Source of the DNA: Balneola sp.
GTDB taxonomy: Bacteria; Bacteroidota; Rhodothermia; Balneolales; Balneolaceae
Direction of reading: 5' to 3'
Length of the DNA: 64,000 nt
NCBI GenBank assembly: GCA_028284195.1
Contig: JANQSE010000006.1
Span: 558,001 to 622,000 of the forward strand
Shown here: positions 9,428 to 17,290 of the stretch, piece after piece
Layout of the letters: each line of letters starts with the position of its first letter
How positions within the stretch are numbered: position 1 is the first letter of the stretch
Notes under the pieces: model-generated
What the model was told of the DNA's origin: nothing
Seen by the model: only the letters and a program-made list of their open reading frames with translations
The model's database searches: none
Position numbers and translations under genes: made by a program

Positions 9428-11461
9428 TCAGGTAATCGTGCTTCCGGGTTCGGCGTTAGTATCCACAAACTTCAGGTTGCCCTCAGTATCTTCTGCCATC
9501 AGTATCATACCCTGGCTTTCTACTCCCATCAGCTTTTTGGGAGCGAGGTTTGCAACCACACTTACTTTTTGTCCCTTTAGATTCTTCATATCAACATGTT
9601 TGGCAATCCCGGAGACAATAGTACGCGTTTCAACTCCAATATCGACTGTGAGCTTCAAAAGTTTATCGGATTTTTTGATTGCTTCGGCTTCGAGTATTTC
9701 TCCGGTCCGTATATCCAGTTTCATGAAATCATCGAACTGGATGTCTGTTTTAAGAGGCGTGAATTTGGAAGTTGGATTGCTGGTAGCAGAACGTTCTTCT
9801 AGCTTAGAGATTTGAGATTCTATTTGTTCATCTTCAACCTTGGTGAAAAGAACCTCACCTAGATTAATTGAACTCCCTGCTATAAGCATAGAATCTGAGA
9901 CAGTATTCCAATTGGGTATTTCTTTGTAACCCAGTTGATTTCTTAATTCATTCATGGAGTCTGGTAGAATAGGCTCCATAAGAACCGAAAGAGCCGCACA
10001 AATCTGTAAACTTACATGCAGGGTGTTCATGCAGGATTGCAGATCATCATTTCTGGTTTTCCATGGTTCTGTTTCAGTAAAATATTTATTGCCAATTCTG
10101 GCAAGGTTCATCGCTTCAGTAATTGCTTCTTTAAATTTAAAGCTTTCAAAGGCATTAGTAACTTTCTCTTTTTGTGTATTAATGGATTGCAGTGCTTCAG
10201 TATCTGTCTTTTTAGGGTCAACCAGCTGAGGAATTTTACCATCAGCAAATTTTTGAGTGAACGAAACTGCCCTGAAAACGAAATTCCCCAAAACTGCTGC
10301 TAACTCGTTATTCACCCGGACCTGGAAATCTTTCCAGGAAAAATCAGAATCTTTACTTTCCGGAAGGGTAGTGCCCAGTGCATAACGTAGCAAATCGGGG
10401 GAAAAATCTTCGAGATATTCGTGTAACCAAACAGCCCACCCTCGTGAGGTCGAAAGTTTCTTCCCTTCCAGGTTCAAAAACTCGTTAGCAGGAACATTTT
10501 CAGGAAGTACATAACTGCCGTGTTCCATCAAAATAATAGGGAACATGATGCAATGAAATACAATGTTATCCTTGCCAATAAAGTGGTAGAGCTCGGTTTC
10601 TTCGTCCTGCCAGTATTTCTTCCACTCATCGGGGTTGCCGCTTAATTCAGCCCATTCTTTTGTTGCTGATATATATCCTATGGGAGCATCGAACCAGACA
10701 TAGAGCACTTTACCTTTGGCATCTTTGAGCGGAACAGGAACGCCCCATGTTAAATCCCGGGTTGCTGCACGATCTGCAAGGCCGTCATTCAGCCAGCTTT
10801 TAACCTGCCCCATAACATTAGGTTTCCAGTTTTTTCTGGTTTTAAGCCATCCTTCAAATTTTGGCTGTACATCACCTAAAGGCATATACCAATGCTCTGT
10901 TTCTTTCAACTCCGGTTTTTCTCCTGAAAGAGCAGAAACAGGATCGATTAGTTCAGCAGGAGATAAAGAAGTGCCACAATTTTCGCACTGATCACCATAA
11001 GCTTCTGTGTAACTGCAGTTTGGGCAGGTTCCCTTCACATATCGATCCGGCAAAAACATATCTGATTTTGGATCATATAATTGCTTTTCTGTTTTCTTTT
11101 TGAAGAAACCTTTTTCATATAAATGGGTAAAAATTTCCTGCGAAGTTTGATGGTGTACTTTCGAGCTGGTTCGACCATAATAGTCGAATGAAATGCCAAA
11201 ATCCTCGAATACTTTTTTGTTGATTTCATGATAGCGATCCACAATGTCTTGTGGAGAAACACCTTCTTTTTCAGCAGCGATTGTAATTGGAACACCATGT
11301 TCATCCGAACCGCAAATAAAAACGATATCAGCTCCGGTTAGCCGTTTGTATCGAACATAAAAATCTGGGGTAAGATAAGCCCCGGCGAGGTGACCTAAAT
11401 GAAGCGGCCCATTTGCATAGGGAAGTGCCGAAGTAACAAGAATTCTTTTAGAATATGACAT
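9428..11461 (-). CDS. metG: Methionyl-tRNA synthetase
   Basis: Charges tRNA-Met. It has 677 residues. The class I motif HLGH is at 21-24, and the KMSKS loop is present as KLSTS (335-339). The connective domain has a complete zinc knuckle (C146, C149, C159, C162). The C-terminal tRNA-binding OB domain (about 570-677) contains FDDFMKLDIRTG and the VANLAPKKLMG signature, which is the dimer-forming long form of MetG. No T-box or other leader is apparent in the 91 bp upstream. Confidence 0.98.
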   Translation of the reverse strand: MSYSKRILVTSALPYANGPLHLGHLAGAYLTPDFYVRYKRLTGADIVFICGSDEHGVPITIAAEKEGVSPQDIVDRYHEINKKVFEDFGISFDYYGRTSSKVHHQTSQEIFTHLYEKGFFKKKTEKQLYDPKSDMFLPDRYVKGTCPNCSYTEAYGDQCENCGTSLSPAELIDPVSALSGEKPELKETEHWYMPLGDVQPKFEGWLKTRKNWKPNVMGQVKSWLNDGLADRAATRDLTWGVPVPLKDAKGKVLYVWFDAPIGYISATKEWAELSGNPDEWKKYWQDEETELYHFIGKDNIVFHCIMFPIILMEHGSYVLPENVPANEFLNLEGKKLSTSRGWAVWLHEYLEDFSPDLLRYALGTTLPESKDSDFSWKDFQVRVNNELAAVLGNFVFRAVSFTQKFADGKIPQLVDPKKTDTEALQSINTQKEKVTNAFESFKFKEAITEAMNLARIGNKYFTETEPWKTRNDDLQSCMNTLHVSLQICAALSVLMEPILPDSMNELRNQLGYKEIPNWNTVSDSMLIAGSSINLGEVLFTKVEDEQIESQISKLEERSATSNPTSKFTPLKTDIQFDDFMKLDIRTGEILEAEAIKKSDKLLKLTVDIGVETRTIVSGIAKHVDMKNLKGQKVSVVANLAPKKLMGVESQGMILMAEDTEGNLKFVDTNAEPGSTIT

Positions 11462-11552
11462 TAATTACTGTAGAGAAAATTTAATTTGAAGCGAAGATAA
11501 AGAAAGGAATAAAGAATTATGAATGTTTGAATTTTAAATTAATCCATACCGA

Positions 11553-11939
11553 TCATATAAACTGTTCAAAATTCAAATGCGAACGCATCAATTCAAAATG
11601 CTTATCAAAAGTGAAAAGTGATAGTTTTTCTTCAATAACCTGCTGGAGAATGATCAAATCCGGTATTCCGACATTATTTATTCCTTTTTTCAGGTTAAGT
11701 ACCTGATACTCCCTTACAATTTCCCAATCTATATTTAAACGAATCAGATCCAGAGCAAAAAGCTCTTCAACTGTTTCATTTTGATTAACATGCTTTAAAA
11801 AAGGAATTAACTCGGTTAGTATAATTTCATTGGTACACACCAGATTTTCTTCAATCAAACGATCAAGATCGGGAATATTCCCACTCCTGAAGTATTCTAT
11901 CCAAACAGAGCTATCTACCAGAACTTTATACTTAGACAT
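11553..11939 (-). CDS. vapC: PIN-domain ribonuclease toxin VapC
   Basis: Probable RNA-cleaving toxin of a type II toxin-antitoxin module. It has 128 residues. The metal-binding acidic set of the PIN domain is visible: D9 in VDSSVWI, E43 in ILTELI, D94 in GIPDLII and D112 in FTFDKHF. All four are present, so it looks active. The start overlaps the vapB stop by one base (TAATG), the typical coupled arrangement with the antitoxin first. The target RNA is unknown. Confidence 0.9.
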   Translation of the reverse strand: MSKYKVLVDSSVWIEYFRSGNIPDLDRLIEENLVCTNEIILTELIPFLKHVNQNETVEELFALDLIRLNIDWEIVREYQVLNLKKGINNVGIPDLIILQQVIEEKLSLFTFDKHFELMRSHLNFEQFI

Positions 11940-12133
11940 TATTTACGATCTCTAAGCACGTCAAGATCAATGTCCAGATCTATAGTTCCTTTTCGGGTTA
12001 TAAGACGTTTTCTTTTAGCCGACCGGATTTGTTCTTTAAGTGCTAATTTAATGGCCTGACTTTTGGTTTTAGCTCCAGTTAATGTCATAGATTCTTTAAT
12101 TAGTGCCTCTGGTATATCTAAAGTAGTTCGCAT
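11939..12133 (-). CDS. vapB: VapB-type antitoxin
   Basis: A 64-residue partner of the adjacent PIN toxin. MRTTLDIPEALIKESMTLTG is the N-terminal ribbon-helix-helix-like DNA-binding sequence of the VapB/DUF2191 group. The basic middle (RSAKRKR) and acidic C-terminus (DLDIDLD) fit toxin neutralisation. It would be expected to repress its own promoter in the 150 bp upstream; no clear operator palindrome was seen there. Confidence 0.88.
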   Translation of the reverse strand: MRTTLDIPEALIKESMTLTGAKTKSQAIKLALKEQIRSAKRKRLITRKGTIDLDIDLDVLRDRK

Positions 12134-12287
12134 AATTATTTATGTTTCTGTGCATAAAAGTATATGCAAGATAACAATGAATACCCACAAATAAAATCAA
12201 CTCAATTTATTCAAAAATATACATTACGCCTCCATCATTTCGCCGAAACCAGGGCGATGGAATTCACATGGATGAGGTGAGAAATTT

Positions 12288-12836
12288 TTAGCTCAATTTC
12301 TCTAAAAGTGCATATAACATTACTGCAGCAGCCACAGAAACGTTCAAAGAGTGCTTTTGTCCAAACTGAGGAATTGCTATAAAATCTTCTATAAGGTCTA
12401 AGATTTCAAAATCAATTCCTGTGACCTCATTTCCCATCACAATACAGATATTATCATAGTCATTAATGTTCAGGCTATTCAATGGAGTACTTTGCGTTGT
12501 TTGCTCCATCCCAAGAATAGAATAACCACCAGCTTTTAATTCCTGGATGATATCCTCTGCTTTTTCAAAGTGCCTCCATTTAACAAACTCTTCGGCACCA
12601 ATGGCTGTCTTATTTATTTCCGGCCGGGGAGGAGTGGGGGTATAACCTGTTAGAATTAATTCAGAAACCCCAAATGCATCGCAGGAACGAAACACAGAGC
12701 CTACATTATGCAAGCTCCGGATGTTATGAAGTATCATTTTAACCTCAGCGAGCTTTTTCGGAGGTTTCTGAGCCAGGTTTTCTTCGAGTATTTGCTTGGT
12801 GGTAAGTTTTCGGGGCAATGCTAAGACTTTTTCCAA
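12288..12836 (-). CDS. TrmH/SpoU-family RNA 2'-O-methyltransferase
   Basis: SPOUT-class methyltransferase that methylates a ribose in tRNA or rRNA using S-adenosylmethionine. It has 182 residues with the three SpoU motifs: HNIRSLHNVGSVFRSCDA (motif 1), CIVMGNEVTGI (motif 2) and IPQFGQKHSLNVSVAAAVMLY (motif 3, the knot and cofactor site). There is no extra N-terminal RNA-binding domain of the RlmB type, so the target is not assignable. It borders the decayed tetA region at 12966. Confidence 0.92.
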   Translation of the reverse strand: MEKVLALPRKLTTKQILEENLAQKPPKKLAEVKMILHNIRSLHNVGSVFRSCDAFGVSELILTGYTPTPPRPEINKTAIGAEEFVKWRHFEKAEDIIQELKAGGYSILGMEQTTQSTPLNSLNINDYDNICIVMGNEVTGIDFEILDLIEDFIAIPQFGQKHSLNVSVAAAVMLYALLEKLS

Positions 12837-12965
12837 AAGATAGTTATTCTACCGTTACAATTTTGCAGGACTGAAGTTTTTTCAAGACTGCATTACTATA
12901 CCCAAAATCATATACGCTTCCAATTAGCTATCTAGAAATTTGTTATTGCGGCTAATTAATTTTCT

Positions 12966-13190
12966 ATAGCTAAAGAATCCCGGAAAGCAGTGTCCGGTTT
13001 CATTTTTATTACTGTATTGATAGATGTAAATAGTTTGGGGATTATCATCCCAGCTATACCTTCTCTTATTGTTGAGCTAACAGGAGAAGGTTGAGCAAAG
13101 CAGCTATTTATAGCGACTGGTTAATCTTTTGTATATCTCACTCAATTTAATTTTGCTTCTGTAATTGGTGGTTTAAGCGATTGTTTTGGC
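12966..13190 (+). pseudogene. N-terminal remnant of a TetA-type MFS drug/H+ antiporter
   Basis: Read on the plus strand from 12966 the sequence gives [12 protein letters not shown] then [19 protein letters not shown] and [10 protein letters not shown], which is the first membrane helix and loop of TetA-like efflux proteins. The expected ATG reads ATA. After GEG a one-base deletion gives a stop (TGA). Restoring one T continues [14 protein letters not shown] one-base insertion (a fourth T in ATCTTTTGTA) then shifts the frame again, and removing it continues FVYLTQFNFASVIGGLSD, matching the TM2 and GxLSDRFGRRP region. Homology fades at about 13190, inside the 3' end of the opposing DUF6326 gene. 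The 129 bp between trmH and 12966 holds nothing else I can identify. The C-terminal remnant of the same gene type lies at 15949-16260. Homology is judged from family knowledge, not an alignment. Confidence 0.8.
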
Positions 13191-13603
13191 CAATTCCAAG
13201 CTGTCCAAACTATCACAGCCAAAACAATAATTTCTACCAACTGATAAAGTCCATAAAAGGCATACCATTGATTACCTACTCTTAGTATCTGTATAATTAT
13301 CAAAAAAGACATGGTAGACCATAGAACAGCTGTAACGATGTTAAGCCATTTATTGACTATTGGCTTTAATAAAACAGATAGACAAATCATCAACGAGGGG
13401 ATAATCAATATTATGGAAAAAATGACCAGCAACTTTGGCGTTGTTGGCCCTACAGGGGTTTTTAAGTTTATAATATTCTCTATTGTTCCCGGTGTTTTAA
13501 GGTCAAAATAATCGGCATAGATGTATAGGAACATCAAGGAAGACCACAATGCTGCCAACTTTAGTTTTACATTAACTTTTATATCATTTAAAACTCTTTT
13601 CAT
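13142..13603 (-). CDS. DUF6326-like four-helix membrane protein
   Basis: A 153-residue inner-membrane protein with about four hydrophobic helices. LKLAALWSSLMFLYIYADYFDL near the start and the VIVWTAWNWP near the end match what I recall of the DUF6326 family, whose function is unknown. The last 12 or so residues (after WPKQ) are read from the antisense of the tetA remnant, so the native C-terminus has probably been replaced at an insertion junction. It is the promoter-distal member of a minus-strand set with the NTF2-like gene (10 bp gap) and, further up, the LytTR two-component pair. Confidence 0.75.
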   Translation of the reverse strand: MKRVLNDIKVNVKLKLAALWSSLMFLYIYADYFDLKTPGTIENIINLKTPVGPTTPKLLVIFSIILIIPSLMICLSVLLKPIVNKWLNIVTAVLWSTMSFLIIIQILRVGNQWYAFYGLYQLVEIIVLAVIVWTAWNWPKQSLKPPITEAKLN

Positions 13604-13613
13604 AAATCACCTT

Positions 13614-14084
13614 TTACCAATATTCTGCTATACGGGATATTTTGCCTTCCTTAAATTCAAAAAACACCAATTGTGCATGATGGGGAGTAACCACACCTTC
13701 GTCAGTGTTCATCATAAATGTTCTAGATACGGCAACCGCATTCTCACCTACAATGACTTTTTCTATCCGGATATCGGCGACACGGCTATTGTAACTTCCT
13801 TTGGCAAGGTTGTTCTCATAGCCTTTGTATAAGTCATCTTTTGAATAATTACCGCCATACTTAGGATGCGAGTAAACAAAATCGTCGCTAAAGAGTTTGA
13901 AAATATTGTCAATATCTGCCTTGGATGAGCCTTTCTGCATCATTTTGACATTGAGCTTGTAGTACTTTTTAACTATTTGCTCAAGGGAATCTGGTTCTAT
14001 AGCATTTAGTGAGAATGTAGTTTTAGCTTGTACAGGAAAACTGATTGAAACTAAAGCTATAACTGTAAATAATATCCTTTTCAT
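13614..14084 (-). CDS. Secreted SnoaL/NTF2-like protein
   Basis: 156 residues with a clear Sec signal peptide (MKRILFTVIALVSISFPVQA), so it is periplasmic or exported. The mature part is a nuclear-transport-factor-2-like cone fold. Helices cover about 31-62, then a DDFVYSHPKYGG segment, KDDLYKGYENN, and beta strands ending GKISRIAEYW, the usual C-terminal strand of SnoaL-like polyketide-cyclase proteins. Such domains act as small-ligand pockets or enzymes; no specific ligand can be inferred. It is preceded by a 104-bp gap after the response regulator, so it may be a target or partner of that regulator. Confidence 0.82.
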   Translation of the reverse strand: MKRILFTVIALVSISFPVQAKTTFSLNAIEPDSLEQIVKKYYKLNVKMMQKGSSKADIDNIFKLFSDDFVYSHPKYGGNYSKDDLYKGYENNLAKGSYNSRVADIRIEKVIVGENAVAVSRTFMMNTDEGVVTPHHAQLVFFEFKEGKISRIAEYW

Positions 14085-14188
14085 CTTTTATGGGGTTTTT
14101 AACATTTCTAAAGATGAATAAGAAATGGGTAATTATAAATTTTAATCTATGAAAGTGCTTTATTGGTCTATGAAAGTCGAGTTAAATG

Positions 14189-14872
14189 TCAACTTTTTAT
14201 GGACTGCAGCATCTGTTCTTTATGGGTTTTCCCTATAGGTATTTTTAGTTCATCGTTTAGATAAACCAGATTTCCATGTACTTTAGACACCTTATCAAGA
14301 TTGACTATGTAGGAGCGATGACATTGCAAAAAATAAAATCCTTTTAATTTTTCGTTCCAATTCTTCAAACTATCCAGGATTAGGTAATTCCTCTCTGATG
14401 TAACAATATTGATATAGTCGGCTTCGGCCTTTAGAAATAAGATGTCATTGACCTGAATATTATAGAATGCCTTATTAGCATAAACGAACACATTCTTGCT
14501 TAGGGCTCGCTGTTGCTGAATGGCTATAAGATTTCTGATTCTATCCACAGCCTTAAAAAATCGTTCATAGGGGAATGGTTTTAAAAGGTAATCAACAACT
14601 TCTTCCTCAAATGCCTCAAGGGCATAATCTGAGTAAGCCGAGGTTACAATTACTTTTGGTGGATTCTTTAGTGTCTTTAAATATGAAAGACCGCTAATTC
14701 CAGGTAATTGAATATCCAGGAACAAGAGTTCGGTATCTTGAAGTGCTTGCAAAGGAATATGCAGGCCGGATTCATAAAACCCTTGAAAATTGAGAAAAGG
14801 GGTTTGCTCAATATATTTTTTCAAAACCTCTTGCGCCGGTTTCTCGTCTTCAAGAATGATACATTTAATCAT
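14189..14872 (-). CDS. LytTR-family response regulator
   Basis: 227 residues. A receiver domain (1-118) has the acidic pocket EDE (8-10), phospho-acceptor D53 in LFLDIQLPG, the T/S switch in VTSAY, and the KPF lysine. The C-terminal LytTR DNA-binding domain (about 130-227) shows DILFLKAEADYINI and FLQCHRSYIVNLDKV. It overlaps the kinase gene upstream by 4 bp (ATGA). It probably controls genes nearby, such as the NTF2-like and DUF6326 genes. Imperfect direct repeats would be the expected operator, and none was convincing by eye. Confidence 0.95.
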   Translation of the reverse strand: MIKCIILEDEKPAQEVLKKYIEQTPFLNFQGFYESGLHIPLQALQDTELLFLDIQLPGISGLSYLKTLKNPPKVIVTSAYSDYALEAFEEEVVDYLLKPFPYERFFKAVDRIRNLIAIQQQRALSKNVFVYANKAFYNIQVNDILFLKAEADYINIVTSERNYLILDSLKNWNEKLKGFYFLQCHRSYIVNLDKVSKVHGNLVYLNDELKIPIGKTHKEQMLQSIKS

Positions 14873-15879
14873 AATTTTATTTTTAAATCAACGGTAAACC
14901 TAAAATTCTCTGCATTAATTTTTAGCTCATGACTATTCGGGAACAACAATTCAAGTCTTTTTTTAGTGTTCTGAATGCCAATACCACTTTCCTTCCATGT
15001 TACATCCATTTCCTCATTGGTCAAATCTCGGAATGAGTTTTCACAGTAAAATGTGAAATCATCATTATCAAGTACCAACTTAATATGTATCAGGTGCGAA
15101 GTACCCACCAATGTACTGCTATACTTGAAAGCATTTTCAATGAACGAAATCAGTAAAAGAGGAGGAATTTCCTTGTCGTAGTCATCAATTTCTTCTTCCC
15201 AATGAACCATCACTTTGTCTGCCAATCTTTCTTTCTGCAGATTGATATAATCTTTAAGCAGGCGCATTTCGCTGGAAAGCAACACCTTATTTTTCTGCCC
15301 CTCATGAAGTATATACCTAAAACTATCGGACAGCTTTAAAATCAAATCAGCAGTCTTACCGTCTTTTTCAAGAGCACTTGCATATATCGTATTCAAGGTA
15401 TTGAACAAAAAATGCGGATTGATTTGCCCTTTGAGTAATCTTAATTGTGCTTGCTGTTCTTTGGTTGAAATGGTTTCAATCTCCTTTTGCTGCTTGTATA
15501 ATTTTTTGATGGAGTACAAAGCAAAAAAGAATAGACAAATAGATATATGCCTTATCAAAATGGTTAAAACTACCGTCCACTCTTTGTAAATGGGTTTTAG
15601 ATGAAAAAAGTTGTCAGCATAAAGAAAGGCAATCAAATTCAGAGTAAGCATCACAATGATTGACCATGCAATTTTATTTTTAGGAACTTTTGGTAGTATG
15701 AAAAAGTAAAGTGTGTATGCCGGAATCAAATTAAAGCCCAACTCTACAAAGCAATGCGCAGCTCCCATAGTATATCCAGTTTCAACAAACTTCACCGCCT
15801 GAAGAAATAGTGTTGCCATCCAAAAAATGGCATGGAGCCAGGGCTCATACTTTATCAATCTTCTATAAGATTTATCCAT
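14869..15879 (-). CDS. LytS/YehU-type sensor histidine kinase
   Basis: 336 residues. The N-terminal half has four or so hydrophobic segments (about 15-128) and is probably the sensor. A short coiled linker leads to the His_kinase (PF06580-type) domain, with phospho-accepting H156 in INPHFLFNTLN. The HATPase domain has FIENAFKYS (N box) and GIGIQNTKKRL (G box). It pairs with the overlapping LytTR regulator. Its start is 70 bp from the tetA C-terminal remnant on the other strand, placing the right boundary of the inserted block between 15880 and about 15950. Confidence 0.94.
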   Translation of the reverse strand: MDKSYRRLIKYEPWLHAIFWMATLFLQAVKFVETGYTMGAAHCFVELGFNLIPAYTLYFFILPKVPKNKIAWSIIVMLTLNLIAFLYADNFFHLKPIYKEWTVVLTILIRHISICLFFFALYSIKKLYKQQKEIETISTKEQQAQLRLLKGQINPHFLFNTLNTIYASALEKDGKTADLILKLSDSFRYILHEGQKNKVLLSSEMRLLKDYINLQKERLADKVMVHWEEEIDDYDKEIPPLLLISFIENAFKYSSTLVGTSHLIHIKLVLDNDDFTFYCENSFRDLTNEEMDVTWKESGIGIQNTKKRLELLFPNSHELKINAENFRFTVDLKIKL

Positions 15880-15948
15880 TTATCGAAATATTATTGGAAT
15901 TTTTAACAACCTTCAAAATTATCATTAATTGTTATTGAGCCATAGAAA

Positions 15949-16260
15949 AATCATGCATTGTTAGGTCAATACGGAACGAGGGTACCTTTCTTTGTTGCTG
16001 CTGGCTTAACGCTGGTTAATGTGCTTATGCTTTTTTATTCTGCCGTAATCACTCCAAAAAGAAAACAAGCATCTTTCGACATAAAACGAACTAACCCATT
16101 TGTATTTGGTTATTTCACTTTATCAACAGCACCATTTCAATTTTCAGGAGTGGCATTTTTTATGGGATCGGTTTTAATACTCGCAGCTTTTGCAGTAGCA
16201 TTAATATTTCTCGGCAGGGCAAAGCCGATGGAAAGCAGCATTGATAACGAACCCGTTTAA
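15949..16260 (+). pseudogene. C-terminal remnant of a TetA-type MFS antiporter, internally deleted
   Basis: An open frame without a proper start (only a TTG at 15958, with an in-frame stop just upstream at 15943). Residues ALLGQYGTRVPFFVAAGL and the following loop ending FDIKRTNPF correspond to the mid-protein helix 5-6 region of TetA-like transporters. The next residues, YFTLSTAPFQFSGVAFFMG onward, correspond to the very last loop and helix. About 150 residues are therefore missing inside a continuous frame. With the N-terminal remnant at 12966-13190 this is one dead gene broken by the four-gene block between them. The small ORF may still be translatable but cannot form a transporter. Confidence 0.8.
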
Positions 16261-16280
16261 CCGTATTTTAACTTTTGAGT

Positions 16281-16314
16281 GAAGAGCAGCTGATAAAGCG
16301 AGCTCTTCTTTTTG
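16281..16314 (+). terminator. Rho-independent terminator of the dead tetA gene
   Basis: GAAGAGC (16281-16287) pairs with GCTCTTC (16302-16308), followed by a T run. It lies 21 bp after the tetA remnant stop and before greA, so it is probably the original tetA terminator left in place. Confidence 0.65.
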
Positions 16315-16344
16315 TTTCTAGAAATTGAAGATACCTACACAATT

Positions 16345-16818
16345 ATGAGCAATATCCAGTATTTATCACAAGAAGGATACGACAAACTTGATGCCGAACT
16401 CAAAGACCTTAAAACAAGAGGAAGAAAAGAAATTGCGGAAGAAATTGCAGAAGCCCGTGCAAAAGGGGATTTGAGCGAAAATGCAGAATACGATGCTGCG
16501 AAAGAAGCCCAAGGGCATATGGAAGACAGAATCACCAGGTTAGAAGATATACTGGCAAATGCACGTGTATTAGATGCCAGTGAACTTGATCTTTCTCAGG
16601 TGCGGGTGCTTACTAAAGTGACCATTCTGAATAAGAAAATGAACAAGGAAATGCAGTACACATTGGTTTCAGCAAATGAAGCTGACTTTAAAGCGAATAA
16701 AATCTCAATTGATTCGCCCATTGGGCAGGCATTAATAGGTAAATCGGTTGGGGATACTGTAGAAGTAAAAGTTCCTGCCGGTACGTTAGAGCTCGAAATC
16801 AAAAAAATCGAAATTTAA
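16345..16818 (+). CDS. greA: Transcription elongation factor GreA
   Basis: Rescues backtracked RNA polymerase by stimulating transcript cleavage. From the ATG at 16345 the protein is 157 residues, the normal GreA size. A longer frame from a TTG at 16312 would add 11 unrelated residues and begins in the terminator's T run, so I reject it. The coiled-coil tip acidic residues are in KGDLSENAEYDAAKE. The C-terminal FKBP-like domain has SPIGQALIGKSVGDTVEV. It stands alone before the Nudix gene (16 bp gap). Confidence 0.97.
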   Translation: MSNIQYLSQEGYDKLDAELKDLKTRGRKEIAEEIAEARAKGDLSENAEYDAAKEAQGHMEDRITRLEDILANARVLDASELDLSQVRVLTKVTILNKKMNKEMQYTLVSANEADFKANKISIDSPIGQALIGKSVGDTVEVKVPAGTLELEIKKIEI

Positions 16819-16834
16819 CTGCTGCATTTGGCTG

Positions 16835-17290
16835 ATGAAAAAGCTTATTGATGTATATCCGTACAGAAAAACAGTCGGATTTGTTGAATTTTTGATCTTA
16901 AAGCGTTCAACCGATAAGATATATGCTAATGAATGGCGAATGGTTGGTGGAAAGGTAGAAGAAGGAGAGACCTACTGGGAAGCTGCTTTAAGAGAGCTGG
17001 ATGAAGAACTTTCAGAAAAACCGCTGCAATTTTGGACTGTCCCCTCTGTAAACACTTTTTATGAACACAAAACGGACACCATTCATCACATTCCCGTATT
17101 TGCAGCAAGGCTTGAATCTGGTGACTACAGAATTAAGTTGAATGATGAGCATTCGGGCTATCTTTGGATAACATCAAGCCAAATTGATGAATATATCTAT
17201 TGGCCGGAACAAAAACGTTTAATGCGTTTAATAGAAAACATTTTAACTCATCAGCGAATTTCACCTGAATGGATCATCGATCTAAAATAA
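16835..17290 (+). CDS. Nudix hydrolase
   Basis: 151 residues with a full Nudix box GGKVEEGETYWEAALREL followed by DEEL, fitting Gx5Ex7REUxEE and carrying the metal-binding glutamates. It hydrolyses some nucleoside-diphosphate-linked compound. A dihydroneopterin-triphosphatase-like or housecleaning role is possible but not provable from sequence. Its 3' end overlaps the start of the outer-membrane barrel gene by 22 bp. Confidence 0.9.
   Translation: MKKLIDVYPYRKTVGFVEFLILKRSTDKIYANEWRMVGGKVEEGETYWEAALRELDEELSEKPLQFWTVPSVNTFYEHKTDTIHHIPVFAARLESGDYRIKLNDEHSGYLWITSSQIDEYIYWPEQKRLMRLIENILTHQRISPEWIIDLK

Noticed and set aside
11553-12133. vapBC as the edge of a mobile island
   Set aside because: No integrase, att-like repeat or tRNA is nearby, and the flanking genes are ordinary; a simple resident toxin-antitoxin pair is enough.
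12134-12287. Possible RNA or terminator in the vapB-trmH gap (TCCATC...GATGGA with inner GCC/GGC)
   Set aside because: The stem is short and interrupted and lacks a T run; I could not support a defined element.
16312-16344. TTG start extending greA by 11 residues
   Set aside because: The codon lies in the T run after the tetA terminator, and GreA homologues start at the ATG at 16345.
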